Below, in pieces: positions 25,183-33,931 of a stretch of 64,000 nucleotides of DNA; within the stretch, counting starts at the first letter, position 1; each line of letters starts with the position of its first letter. A model generated the notes under the pieces. That model was not told the origin of the DNA, did not search any database, and worked only from the letters and a program-made list of their open reading frames with translations. The stretch is taken from positions 1 through 64,000 of the forward strand of contig CAYQUC010000009.1 in the NCBI GenBank assembly GCA_964420605.1. Direction: 5' to 3'. The position numbers were made by a program, and so were the translations under genes. This stretch comes from CAYQUC01 sp964420605 (lineage in GTDB: Bacteria > Pseudomonadota > Gammaproteobacteria > UBA6429 > Thiohalophilaceae).

Positions 25183-25677
25183 ATGAAATATACTGATGTG
25201 AGACACTCCATAAAAATAGCAGCATTGTTTTTTCTGTTTTCTGCCGGCGCTAACGCCAGCAGCGAAAACGACATACAAGCGATATTAGATCAACAAGAAG
25301 CCCCATCTGGGGTTATATTTGAAGTAGTGAGTTTATTTGAAGGCACTCTAGAACTGGCTATTCCTAAAATAACAAACTACAGTTCAGCTCTGCGCAAGCG
25401 TTTTCCGAACCTATCAATAGCAATTGTAAGCCACGGCAATGAACAGTTTTCGTTAACCAAAAACAATAAAACTCATTATAACAAACTGCATAAGCAAGTC
25501 AAAAAATTGACTAATGACGACGATATTCCGGTGCACATATGTGCTACGTATGCCGAGCGAAAGAATGTTGCCGAAAGTGCGTTTCCAGATTATATCAATG
25601 TAGCGGCATCAGGCCCATCACAAATTGCAAATTATCGCGAACTGGGCTACATCCTAATAAAGCTGGATAATTGGTAA
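25183..25677 (+). CDS. Exported DsrE/DsrF-like protein
   Basis: A 164-residue protein with a signal peptide (about 1-25, ending G-A-N-A-S) and a DsrE-like alpha/beta domain. Diagnostic parts are I-A-I-V-S-H-G-N-E, then V-H-I-C-A-T-Y-A (Cys about 118), then F-P-D-Y-I-N-V-A-A-S-G-P and L-G-Y-I-L-I-K-L. Cytoplasmic DsrE proteins relay sulfur on a conserved Cys; this one is predicted periplasmic, so its role is unclear. It appears to be a single-gene unit, transcribed away from moxR and convergent with the two-receiver protein gene. Confidence 0.8.
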   Translation: MKYTDVRHSIKIAALFFLFSAGANASSENDIQAILDQQEAPSGVIFEVVSLFEGTLELAIPKITNYSSALRKRFPNLSIAIVSHGNEQFSLTKNNKTHYNKLHKQVKKLTNDDDIPVHICATYAERKNVAESAFPDYINVAASGPSQIANYRELGYILIKLDNW

Positions 25678-25712
25678 TTCATTTTGCTGAGAACTGAGTT
25701 ACTTGATGTGCT

Positions 25713-27041
25713 TTATTGGTTTCGTCCAAGCGAAATTGTTGCAATAACGTGATTGCCGCAACCAATAAATTCTAATTTCGTAAAACTAATCATCTTGGCC
25801 ATCGCGATCCCGCGACCATGCGGATGAGTAGCACGGTTAGGATCAAGCTCTAGATACTTATCAGGCTTAAAACCGGCTCCTTCATCTTTTATAATAATTC
25901 GTATTTCTTGCTCATCTTTTTCCCAAAATACATTAATTTTCTTTTCAGAATACTCTGGTAATTTTAAACGACTATTAATTACATCACGTAAGGTATTTTC
26001 CATTAAAAACTTTTTCTTTTCATCATAACTAATACCCAAATTACCGTGTTCAACCGCATTAATTAATAACTCAGATAAACCACTCACAGTCTCCTCTGGA
26101 TTGGGGCAAAGGTTTGCTAAAGCACATGCTATATTATTAATTTCATCTAAATTTTTAAAAACAACATGGCCATTTAATGTTGAGATATCCGTATTACTGG
26201 GTATTGGATTATGCACATCGTGGTGCAGTTGTTTATTACGAAATGATTCAGACACCGCGGCTTCAACGATGGATATGAGTGAACGACGAACATAGGGTTT
26301 TGTTAAATAATAATACGCACCTGCTTGCATACCATCACGTATATCATCAACATTAATTAATCCGGTTTGGAAAATAACAGGGATTTCTCTCAAACGTTCA
26401 ACTTTTTTCATTTTTTGTAAAAGTTCAAAGCCATTTAATCCGGGCATTTGTCTATCTAGAATCGCTACATCAAATTCATATTGTGCGGAATCAAGAAGTT
26501 TCCAGGCTTCGAAACCATCTCTTGCTAATATAATCTCACAGGCTTCATTTTCCAAAAAACGATCGATTAGATTTAAACAATTATCATCATCATCAGCTAC
26601 AAGCACAACAACTTTCTTGTTTCTTGCTTTAGTAAAGGTTTGAGTCTTACTGACTACTTTAGGTGATAACGATGGTTCAATATTAATATTTCGAGTAATC
26701 ATTTTCATCAGCCGGTCAATATCAACCGGCTTAGTATCATAATCACAACAGCCAGCATCAATGGCCTTTTTTCGATCCGCTGACATAGCATGTGCCGACA
26801 AACCAATGATAGGTATTTCCATAGTATTTTTATTTGATTTAATTTGTCGGGTCGCCTCCCAACCATCTAAAACCGGTAAGCCCATATCCATTAAAATTAA
26901 ATCCGGTTGTGCTTGTTCTGCAATATCAATTCCCTGCTGGCCATCAACTGCAGTAAGAATCTCGAAGCCTTTTTTTTGTAAACGTCGCGTTAACATATCA
27001 CGATTATTCTCATTGTCTTCAACGAGTAAAATAGAGGTCAT
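25713..27041 (-). CDS. Double-receiver protein with C-terminal HATPase (RsbW-like) domain
   Basis: A 442-residue cytoplasmic protein. Receiver 1 (about 2-118) has Asp52 in L-M-D-M-G-L-P. Receiver 2 (about 143-265) has Asp196 in I-L-D-R-Q-M-P, with K-P-Y near 248. The C-terminal domain (about 300-440) has E-L-L-I-N-A-V-E-H-G-N (324-334), D-E-G-A-G-F (386-391) and H-G-R-G-I-A-M-A-K (408-416), typical of anti-sigma-type ATPases. There is no H-box, so it is not a histidine kinase. Usually a PP2C phosphatase lies between such REC and HATPase domains; it is absent. It lies 44 bases after the hybrid kinase and probably accepts phosphate from it. Confidence 0.85.
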   Translation of the reverse strand: MTSILLVEDNENNRDMLTRRLQKKGFEILTAVDGQQGIDIAEQAQPDLILMDMGLPVLDGWEATRQIKSNKNTMEIPIIGLSAHAMSADRKKAIDAGCCDYDTKPVDIDRLMKMITRNINIEPSLSPKVVSKTQTFTKARNKKVVVLVADDDDNCLNLIDRFLENEACEIILARDGFEAWKLLDSAQYEFDVAILDRQMPGLNGFELLQKMKKVERLREIPVIFQTGLINVDDIRDGMQAGAYYYLTKPYVRRSLISIVEAAVSESFRNKQLHHDVHNPIPSNTDISTLNGHVVFKNLDEINNIACALANLCPNPEETVSGLSELLINAVEHGNLGISYDEKKKFLMENTLRDVINSRLKLPEYSEKKINVFWEKDEQEIRIIIKDEGAGFKPDKYLELDPNRATHPHGRGIAMAKMISFTKLEFIGCGNHVIATISLGRNQ

Positions 27042-27060
27042 ATTTTTTCTTCTAATTGTA

Positions 27061-27084
27061 ATTTATATAGTTATTTATATAGTT
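27061..27084. repeat. 12-bp direct tandem repeat (2 copies)
   Basis: ATTTATATAGTT occurs twice in tandem between the hybrid kinase stop codon and the start of the double-receiver gene. It lies just upstream of that gene's ribosome-binding region. No function is evident. Confidence 0.7.
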
Positions 27085-27085
27085 A

Positions 27086-29032
27086 TTATTGTACAGAAAC
27101 TGCTGAATCGCTACCCCCAACGATATTACAAAATGTTTCTTCAACTATTTCTTTGTTGTACGGTTTTATTATGAATGCATCTACATTATTGGATAATGTT
27201 AAATCACACTCATCATTCGATGCGCTTAACACAATACAGATATTTTTAGTTTTAATATTATTTTTTAGCGTTGGTATTATCAAGCTACTATCAATATCAG
27301 GTATTTTTTCATCTACAATCATAATATCAATATGATTGTTTTTAATAACAAGTAAGCCCTCATCGCAATCTCGGGCTGTAATCACATGAAATTTTAAATT
27401 AGTAAGATAACCAACTAAAACATTAACTGCTGCGCTGTCTTTATCAATGATTAAAACACTGGCGCAATATTCTATATTTCGTTGGTTACTTTCAACAATA
27501 ACTTTGTTATCTCGATTAACTTTAACTCGTCGGGGTATATTGACATAAAATGTAGAACCATGACCAATTTCACTTTTAACAGAAATAGTGCCATTCATTA
27601 ACTCGCAAAATAATTTACTAATGGTTAATCCTAAACCAGTTCCCTCATATTTTTTTGAGCTACTAGAATCCGCCTGATTAAATGGACTAAATATTTCTTC
27701 GATATATTTAGCATCTAGTCCAATACCCGAATCTTGTACCACAAACTCAACCGAGCTATGGCCATCGATGGTTGAGTCATTGATCGAAACTGAAATCTCA
27801 CCTTCTTTAGTAAACTTAATAGCATTACTCAGTAAATTTAATAAAATCTGACGTGTTCGGGTCAAATCCGACTCAATACTTGTTACTGATTGATTAGAAT
27901 TCACTATAATTGTATTCTTGTTTTTATCGGCAAGTGGTTTACTAGTTGCCACTAGTTCTCTAACCATATCATTGATATTAAACTCTTCAACATTCAACTC
28001 CATCTTACCCGCTTCAATTTTAGAGATATCCAGAATGTCATTTATAATAATCAATAAATGTTTACCCGCACTATTGATTCGAACAGAGTCTTCTTTTACT
28101 TTTCCCGTTTCGCCTTCATCCATATCATCTGAAATCATCTCACTATAACCAATAATTGCATTTAGTGGTGTACGTAATTCATGGCTCATATTAGCCAAAA
28201 ATTGTCGTTTTGCTTCATTCTCTTTAACCGCCCGATCACGTTTGGTAGCAACTTTTGCAAAATTCTTACCTAATACTAAATTGGTTTTTTCGGCCTTACG
28301 TAACTCAACATCTAAGTCATCCTGTTTTTTATTCGTAATGTAATTAATCCGTCTAACTTCAATATAGAGTAAAATAGAAATAATTAATAACACCAATGAG
28401 ATCATACTCACAAAACGCCATTGACTATTAACAATAGATTGATATCGATCAGTTACATTGACATAAATTCCAAACAACCCATATTCTTTTATATTTGATT
28501 CCTCAATTTCATGTGTCATCAACATTGGAATGTAGGTTGTCAATAGAGAAACATCGTTAAAAATTTCTCCATCTATTGTAAACTGCTCATAATGTTTAAT
28601 CTCTGTAAAACTTTTTCCGGTGTCGTAGACTTTAATGACATTCGATGCGTCGATTATTTTTCCACTATTTTCTTTAGTCGTAGAATATATGTTTTTTAAT
28701 TTAGGATCGTAAATTTTTACTTTTACAACCGTGGTTTTTTCAATACTATCGTTAATAATTGAAGTTAAAAAAGGATGGTTTCGTTTATCAGAAATAAACG
28801 CTATAGACTCATCATTGTATAAATTATGAACGCCCAGTTTAGTTTCTATTCCGATGTGAATGCTGTTGTAAATAATCTTACTTAATAAGGCATTATTTTC
28901 TGCACTTTGTTCTTCTAACAAATTGATTGAAAATGAGCGATATACCCAACCAATCAATACAACAGCAATAACCAAGGTTATAACGCTAGTAAACGAGAAG
29001 AGTTTCAATAATTTATTATTTACATTATGCAT
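27086..29032 (-). CDS. Membrane hybrid histidine kinase (HisKA-HATPase-REC)
   Basis: A 648-residue kinase with a membrane helix (about 12-31), a periplasmic sensor of about 170 residues, a second helix (about 209-226), and a coiled linker. The H-box is A-N-M-S-H-E-L-R-T-P-L (His about 284), with N box L-L-S-N-A-I-K-F and G boxes D-S-G-I-G-L and G-T-G-L-G-L. The C-terminal receiver has Asp about 574 in I-V-D-E-K-I-P and Lys in I-K-P-Y. All catalytic residues are present. The frame opens with a TTG at 29035; ATG 29032 is preferred. It lies directly upstream of the double-receiver protein gene. Confidence 0.93.
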   Translation of the reverse strand: MHNVNNKLLKLFSFTSVITLVIAVVLIGWVYRSFSINLLEEQSAENNALLSKIIYNSIHIGIETKLGVHNLYNDESIAFISDKRNHPFLTSIINDSIEKTTVVKVKIYDPKLKNIYSTTKENSGKIIDASNVIKVYDTGKSFTEIKHYEQFTIDGEIFNDVSLLTTYIPMLMTHEIEESNIKEYGLFGIYVNVTDRYQSIVNSQWRFVSMISLVLLIISILLYIEVRRINYITNKKQDDLDVELRKAEKTNLVLGKNFAKVATKRDRAVKENEAKRQFLANMSHELRTPLNAIIGYSEMISDDMDEGETGKVKEDSVRINSAGKHLLIIINDILDISKIEAGKMELNVEEFNINDMVRELVATSKPLADKNKNTIIVNSNQSVTSIESDLTRTRQILLNLLSNAIKFTKEGEISVSINDSTIDGHSSVEFVVQDSGIGLDAKYIEEIFSPFNQADSSSSKKYEGTGLGLTISKLFCELMNGTISVKSEIGHGSTFYVNIPRRVKVNRDNKVIVESNQRNIEYCASVLIIDKDSAAVNVLVGYLTNLKFHVITARDCDEGLLVIKNNHIDIMIVDEKIPDIDSSLIIPTLKNNIKTKNICIVLSASNDECDLTLSNNVDAFIIKPYNKEIVEETFCNIVGGSDSAVSVQ

Positions 29033-29280
29033 CAATGATATAAAGCCAGTTTAAAGACACCTTATATATCGGTTGCTAAAATGGAATCTTAAATTTTGAT
29101 TGTCATACTGAGAATAATGTAATTCGACGCTTAATAAATCACTGGTTTGAAGGACAGCTCTAAAAAAATACCTTTAATAATATAATAGTAATATATTCGA
29201 TGGCAAAAATATTACTGTTAATTATCACTAAGCAAATAGGACGACAACAAAGAAAATTAGCAGTTTAGAATCGGCATAAA

Positions 29281-32200
29281 TTATTTTAATTCGGCACGCA
29301 GTACTATCGCCATTAAAGCCGGAATCGTGATTAAAGTAACTAAGGTTGCAAAAATTAGTCCCCACGATAAAGCTAATGCCATTGGTGATACAAAAGGATC
29401 CATACCTCCCCAACCATAAGCCGTTGGTAATAACCCAACCACGGTCGTCGTTGCAGTTAAAACCACAGCTCGTAATCGCCGTCGCCCTGCTTGCATAATT
29501 GCATCATACGCTGAAACACCCTGCTTAATCGCTCTTTGAATAAATACCATTAAAATCATCGAGCTATTAATTACCACCCCGGTTAACGCAACCATCCCCA
29601 TGGTTGAAAAAAAAGATAACGGCATGGGTTTCCACACGATGCTATGAACGTAAAAACTAATAATCACACCAACAGCACCAAATGGAATAGCCAACATCAC
29701 CGCAAATGGATAACCCACATGGTTGAATTGAATCGCTAAAATAAAAAATATACCAATTAATGCAAATAAAAATGCAATCCCTAAGCTTTTAAACGATTCC
29801 TGATTCTTTTCTTGTTCACCGCCAAAGTTGACAAAGACTTTATCCTCATATTTCCCTAACCATTTACTTTTATCTTTTAAGACTAAACTATTAATTGCAA
29901 AACTGGTTAATATCTTAGGATCAACATTGGCCATAACACGCAATACCGGCCGACCCTCACTGTGTCTAATGGTTGAAACTGCTGAAACCTGTTCTATTTT
30001 TGAAATACGCCCTAACGGAATTAAGCCACCTTTATTATTCGGGATTTCGATGGTTTTAAGGTAATCTATATTTTTTGAAACATCATCAGGTAATCGGATG
30101 GTGACATCAATTTCTTCTTTACCCCGCCTAATTGTCGAGACCCGTAATCCACTGGCAATTGCACGCAGATGAGTTGATACAGTAGCAAGGTTAACACCCG
30201 CATAAATGGCTTTTTTACGATCCAATATTATTCGAAGTTCATCATCGCCACGACGCAAATCAGTTTCAATCGTGATAATACCTTCGATTTTTTCAAGATA
30301 GTGTTGCAGATTTTCAGCTACAATTTTATTAGTTTTTGTATCATCACTAATAATTTCAACCTGCAATGACCGTCCAGTCGGAGGACCAGGTTTTTTAGCT
30401 TGTAAAGACAGCTCCAGTTCAGGAAAAGATTTTCTTAATTTTTTAACAACCTCATACATTTCAATTTGCGCATCATGTCCCGGTCTTAATACTGTTGGAG
30501 AATAAATAACATGCAGTTGTCCAAATCGACTACCCCGCTGAGTAAGAGGATCGCCATTTTCCAACGCAATTTTACCCGCAGTTATTACCACGGTTTCAAG
30601 ATTGTCACTCGACACATCGATTCTAATTCTGTCCTTTAACTTATGCAGTAGAGACTGCATGGTGCTTAATGTTGTTCCGCGTTTAGCCGTTGCATACACA
30701 AAGAACTCCTCTACACCTTCAGAAGGAAATAATTCAAACTTCATGTGATTTGCAGCAAATCCCAAAGAACCAAAAAAGATTAAAAATGAAGCTAATACCG
30801 TTATAACTCGATGTCGTAGTGCCTTGCCCAATAAATAAGCATATATATTTTCAAAACGAATCAACCAAGCACGTTCTTTTACTTTTTTGTGACCGTGAGT
30901 AAACTCAGCGACGTGACTTGGTAAAATTAAAAATGATTCTAACCAAGACAAAATTAATAAAGTAATAACAACTATAGGTATCGAAATAATAAACTTACCA
31001 ATAATACCCGACATAAATAACATTGGTAAAAAAGCTGCCACAGTAGTCAGTACCGTAGTTGTCACAGGACCTATAATTTCATATGCACCAGTTACTGCGG
31101 CTTCTAATGGCGGCATACCTTGCTCCATATGAAAAGTAATATTTTCTCCAATGATAATTGCATCATCGACGATCATTCCCAGTACCATTATAAAACCCAA
31201 CATGGATACCAAATTTAACGTCACACCAACTGAGTGAAGCACATACAATCCAGTTAAAAAAACAATCGGTAAACCCCAGGTCGTGGTTAATGCCACCGAG
31301 GGTCGTAGAAATAAAATTAAACAAATAAATACCAACACTAAACCAACAATACCATTGTTGGTTAACACGCTTAAACGTAATTGAGCAAACCGAGAGAAAT
31401 CTTGAAATGTGCTCACAGTAACATCAGCCCCGTATTTTTTAGGTATTGTAGCCAGATATTCTTTTATCGTTTTAACCGACTCAATTATATCGCCGTCAGC
31501 CTTTTTCATCACTAACATCACTAGTGCCGGTTTTCCGTCGATATCGTAATATTCCGTTGGTTTTTCTAATGCTTCACTGACTTGTGCAATATCGCCCAAA
31601 CGTATACCTTCACCAAATTCATTGGCTCGAATAATTAAATTAGCTGCATCCTCAGGGCCTTTAAATTGTCCAACAATTCGTAACGACTTTTGTCCTTGAG
31701 GAGTATTTATTTCTCCCCCCGGAGCATTAATATTCCAACTTTTTAAAATTCTTTCCAAATCGCCAATCGAAATTCGATTAGTACGTAGTTTGTTAGGATC
31801 AACTAAAATTCGTAATTCAGTTTTACGTGTGCCTTGTATCTGTACTCGTGCAATACCATCAATGTTGAGTAGATCATCTTCAATTTGATCTCCAAGTCTT
31901 TTTAATTCTAAATCCGTTACAGGAGCGGATATAGCAAGTTGTATAATCGGAAAAACACGTCCATCAATTTCTAAAACAAAGGGTTCATACGGTAGATCAA
32001 GAGGTAATTTAGCCTGATCAATGGCTAACTGAACATCACTGATCATTCGATCACGATTACTCGATTTAGAATCCAGTTCTAAAGCTATAGAACCACTCGA
32101 AGGAAAAGACACTGATGTCATTTTATCTATTCCATCAACTGATTTTAACTTTTGTTCTATCGGTGTAATTATCAGTTGATCTATTTCTTCTGGCGAAGCA

Positions 32201-32361
32201 CCAGGATAAGTAACGCCTACAATCATTTTATCAAGATTTACATTGGGAAATGCTTCTCGATTAATCACAAACATTGCATATATTCCAATGACAATAACAA
32301 AAATTGATATTAAATTAACAAGCAAACTTCTTTTTATAAAAAACGTAATGATACCTTTCAT
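29281..32361 (-). CDS. RND efflux pump inner-membrane permease
   Basis: A 1026-residue RND transporter of the AcrB/hydrophobe-amphiphile class. It has the N-terminal helix, two large periplasmic loops, and TM4 with the proton-relay pair in G-M-I-V-D-D-A-I-I-I-G-E-N. The pattern G-A-S-P-E-E-I-D-Q-L-I-I-T-P-I-E follows the first helix. Length is typical. The ATG is 4 bases after the TolC-like gene stop, so they form one transcript. No membrane-fusion (adaptor) gene is encoded with it, unlike most tripartite pumps. The substrate is unknown. Confidence 0.93.
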   Translation of the reverse strand: MKGIITFFIKRSLLVNLISIFVIVIGIYAMFVINREAFPNVNLDKMIVGVTYPGASPEEIDQLIITPIEQKLKSVDGIDKMTSVSFPSSGSIALELDSKSSNRDRMISDVQLAIDQAKLPLDLPYEPFVLEIDGRVFPIIQLAISAPVTDLELKRLGDQIEDDLLNIDGIARVQIQGTRKTELRILVDPNKLRTNRISIGDLERILKSWNINAPGGEINTPQGQKSLRIVGQFKGPEDAANLIIRANEFGEGIRLGDIAQVSEALEKPTEYYDIDGKPALVMLVMKKADGDIIESVKTIKEYLATIPKKYGADVTVSTFQDFSRFAQLRLSVLTNNGIVGLVLVFICLILFLRPSVALTTTWGLPIVFLTGLYVLHSVGVTLNLVSMLGFIMVLGMIVDDAIIIGENITFHMEQGMPPLEAAVTGAYEIIGPVTTTVLTTVAAFLPMLFMSGIIGKFIISIPIVVITLLILSWLESFLILPSHVAEFTHGHKKVKERAWLIRFENIYAYLLGKALRHRVITVLASFLIFFGSLGFAANHMKFELFPSEGVEEFFVYATAKRGTTLSTMQSLLHKLKDRIRIDVSSDNLETVVITAGKIALENGDPLTQRGSRFGQLHVIYSPTVLRPGHDAQIEMYEVVKKLRKSFPELELSLQAKKPGPPTGRSLQVEIISDDTKTNKIVAENLQHYLEKIEGIITIETDLRRGDDELRIILDRKKAIYAGVNLATVSTHLRAIASGLRVSTIRRGKEEIDVTIRLPDDVSKNIDYLKTIEIPNNKGGLIPLGRISKIEQVSAVSTIRHSEGRPVLRVMANVDPKILTSFAINSLVLKDKSKWLGKYEDKVFVNFGGEQEKNQESFKSLGIAFLFALIGIFFILAIQFNHVGYPFAVMLAIPFGAVGVIISFYVHSIVWKPMPLSFFSTMGMVALTGVVINSSMILMVFIQRAIKQGVSAYDAIMQAGRRRLRAVVLTATTTVVGLLPTAYGWGGMDPFVSPMALALSWGLIFATLVTLITIPALMAIVLRAELK

Positions 32362-32365
32362 TGTA

Positions 32366-33817
32366 TTATTTCCCGTTCTTCCTGAAAAATAATTTTCCTT
32401 GCTTTAAATTTAGCAAGGAAATATTTTTTTCTAATAAAATATTTTGTGTTTCATAATCCAACTCTGCAGCAGTACGCTCATTATCAAATTGAATAACTAT
32501 ATTTGTTGTCGTTCTTCCAGAACGATAACGATTGACAATATCTTTATATTTATCAACTTCAATTTCACTTCGTTCTTTATAAGTTATGTTAATAGCAGTA
32601 ATTTTTTTAATATTGGATATTAACGCATAAGAATCATATTCCAAGTCAGTTTCTAACTTTGATATTTGAATTTTAATGCTGTCTCTATTAAGGTGAGCTT
32701 GATACAATTTACCATTTAAACCTCGCCTATCTAATGACTTTTGATATTCCAATGTTATACCACCAATGACATCAGTTTCATTCAAGCCACCAACAGCTGT
32801 AGGCCCCTGATTATTGATTGTTCCGATTGAAAAAACCAGATCAAGTTTTGATCGGGTACTGTCTTTATTAAAAACAATAATAGAATCAGCCAATTTTAAG
32901 TTTAAGTTTAGTATTTTTAATTCTGGGTTGTATTGTTTAATATTTTTATGAACACTATCAAATTTATATTTCTTATTTTTAGTTTTTTTAACCTTTGGAA
33001 TAAACCTTGAATTCCATGGTTTTCCGATTAAGCGATTAATCGCAATTTCACTTTTTTCCCAGACTAAATTCAATTCCTGATATTGGCCTTGTAAGAAATG
33101 TATCTGAGCATTAGCTTGCAAAATCTCGCCCTTTTCTACAATTCCTAGATCGATATTTTTATTGATATGAAGTTTTAATTTTTTTGCCCGCTCAATCGAT
33201 TCGCGGGCGGTCTTCAACCTCGCGATTAAAACCGCTGCACCGTAAAATAAATCAATAGCTTGTGCGGTTATTTCATCTCGTACTAGTAGTTTCGTATTAA
33301 TAGATTCTGAGTATTTAGAATTAACACTATCTAAATTTAATAAATATTCATTATGCTTTTTATTTTGCATTAATGGTATTCGATAATTCAAATCCACACC
33401 CGTTGTGGTAAGCGGGTTTGGTTGAGAGTTTATAACAATATATTCACTGTCATCATGTCTGTAATTCGTCTTTAACTCAATAGAATTACCCGACTCAAAG
33501 CTTTTATTAACCCCCAGTAATAAGTTCGATTGAGTTGACTCAGCACCAATAAATGAGCGATTACGATTAACACCTACATTAGCAAACAAATTCCAACCAA
33601 GTGTGCTTTCAATAACGTGTATTTCACTGTTCGTGCGAGTTATATTGATTTTTGCAAGACTCAATGATTCATTGTTATTGAAGACTTGTTGGATAAATGT
33701 ATCAAATGTTTCGTTATTATTTTCTTTAGCTTGGACATTCAGTATCAAAAAGCTTTGTATAGATAAAACAATAGAGAAAAGTGTATATCGAATCATTGTT
33801 TTATTAATTTTGGTCAC
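32366..33817 (-). CDS. TolC-family outer-membrane protein
   Basis: A 483-residue exported protein. The signal sequence (M-I-R-Y-T-L-F-S-I-V-L-S) is followed by two repeats of long amphipathic helices with strand segments, as in the OEP/TolC fold. Segments such as N-Y-R-I-P-L-M-Q-N and V-D-K-Y-K-D-I-V-N-R-Y-R-S-G-R-T-T-T-N fit the family. The frame is open to 33856; I chose GTG 33817 because AGGAG lies 10 bases upstream, although ATG 33796 also starts the signal peptide. It is expected to form the exit duct for the co-transcribed RND pump. Confidence 0.85.
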   Translation of the reverse strand: MTKINKTMIRYTLFSIVLSIQSFLILNVQAKENNNETFDTFIQQVFNNNESLSLAKINITRTNSEIHVIESTLGWNLFANVGVNRNRSFIGAESTQSNLLLGVNKSFESGNSIELKTNYRHDDSEYIVINSQPNPLTTTGVDLNYRIPLMQNKKHNEYLLNLDSVNSKYSESINTKLLVRDEITAQAIDLFYGAAVLIARLKTARESIERAKKLKLHINKNIDLGIVEKGEILQANAQIHFLQGQYQELNLVWEKSEIAINRLIGKPWNSRFIPKVKKTKNKKYKFDSVHKNIKQYNPELKILNLNLKLADSIIVFNKDSTRSKLDLVFSIGTINNQGPTAVGGLNETDVIGGITLEYQKSLDRRGLNGKLYQAHLNRDSIKIQISKLETDLEYDSYALISNIKKITAINITYKERSEIEVDKYKDIVNRYRSGRTTTNIVIQFDNERTAAELDYETQNILLEKNISLLNLKQGKLFFRKNGK

Positions 33818-33931
33818 AGAATCATATCTCCTAAAATACAAACAGTTTAATAGCATATTACACTATTCACTTTTCATGTCTTGCTAAAATATTAGGAAAT
33901 TTACAATATATCACATTCTTGATACAGAGGT

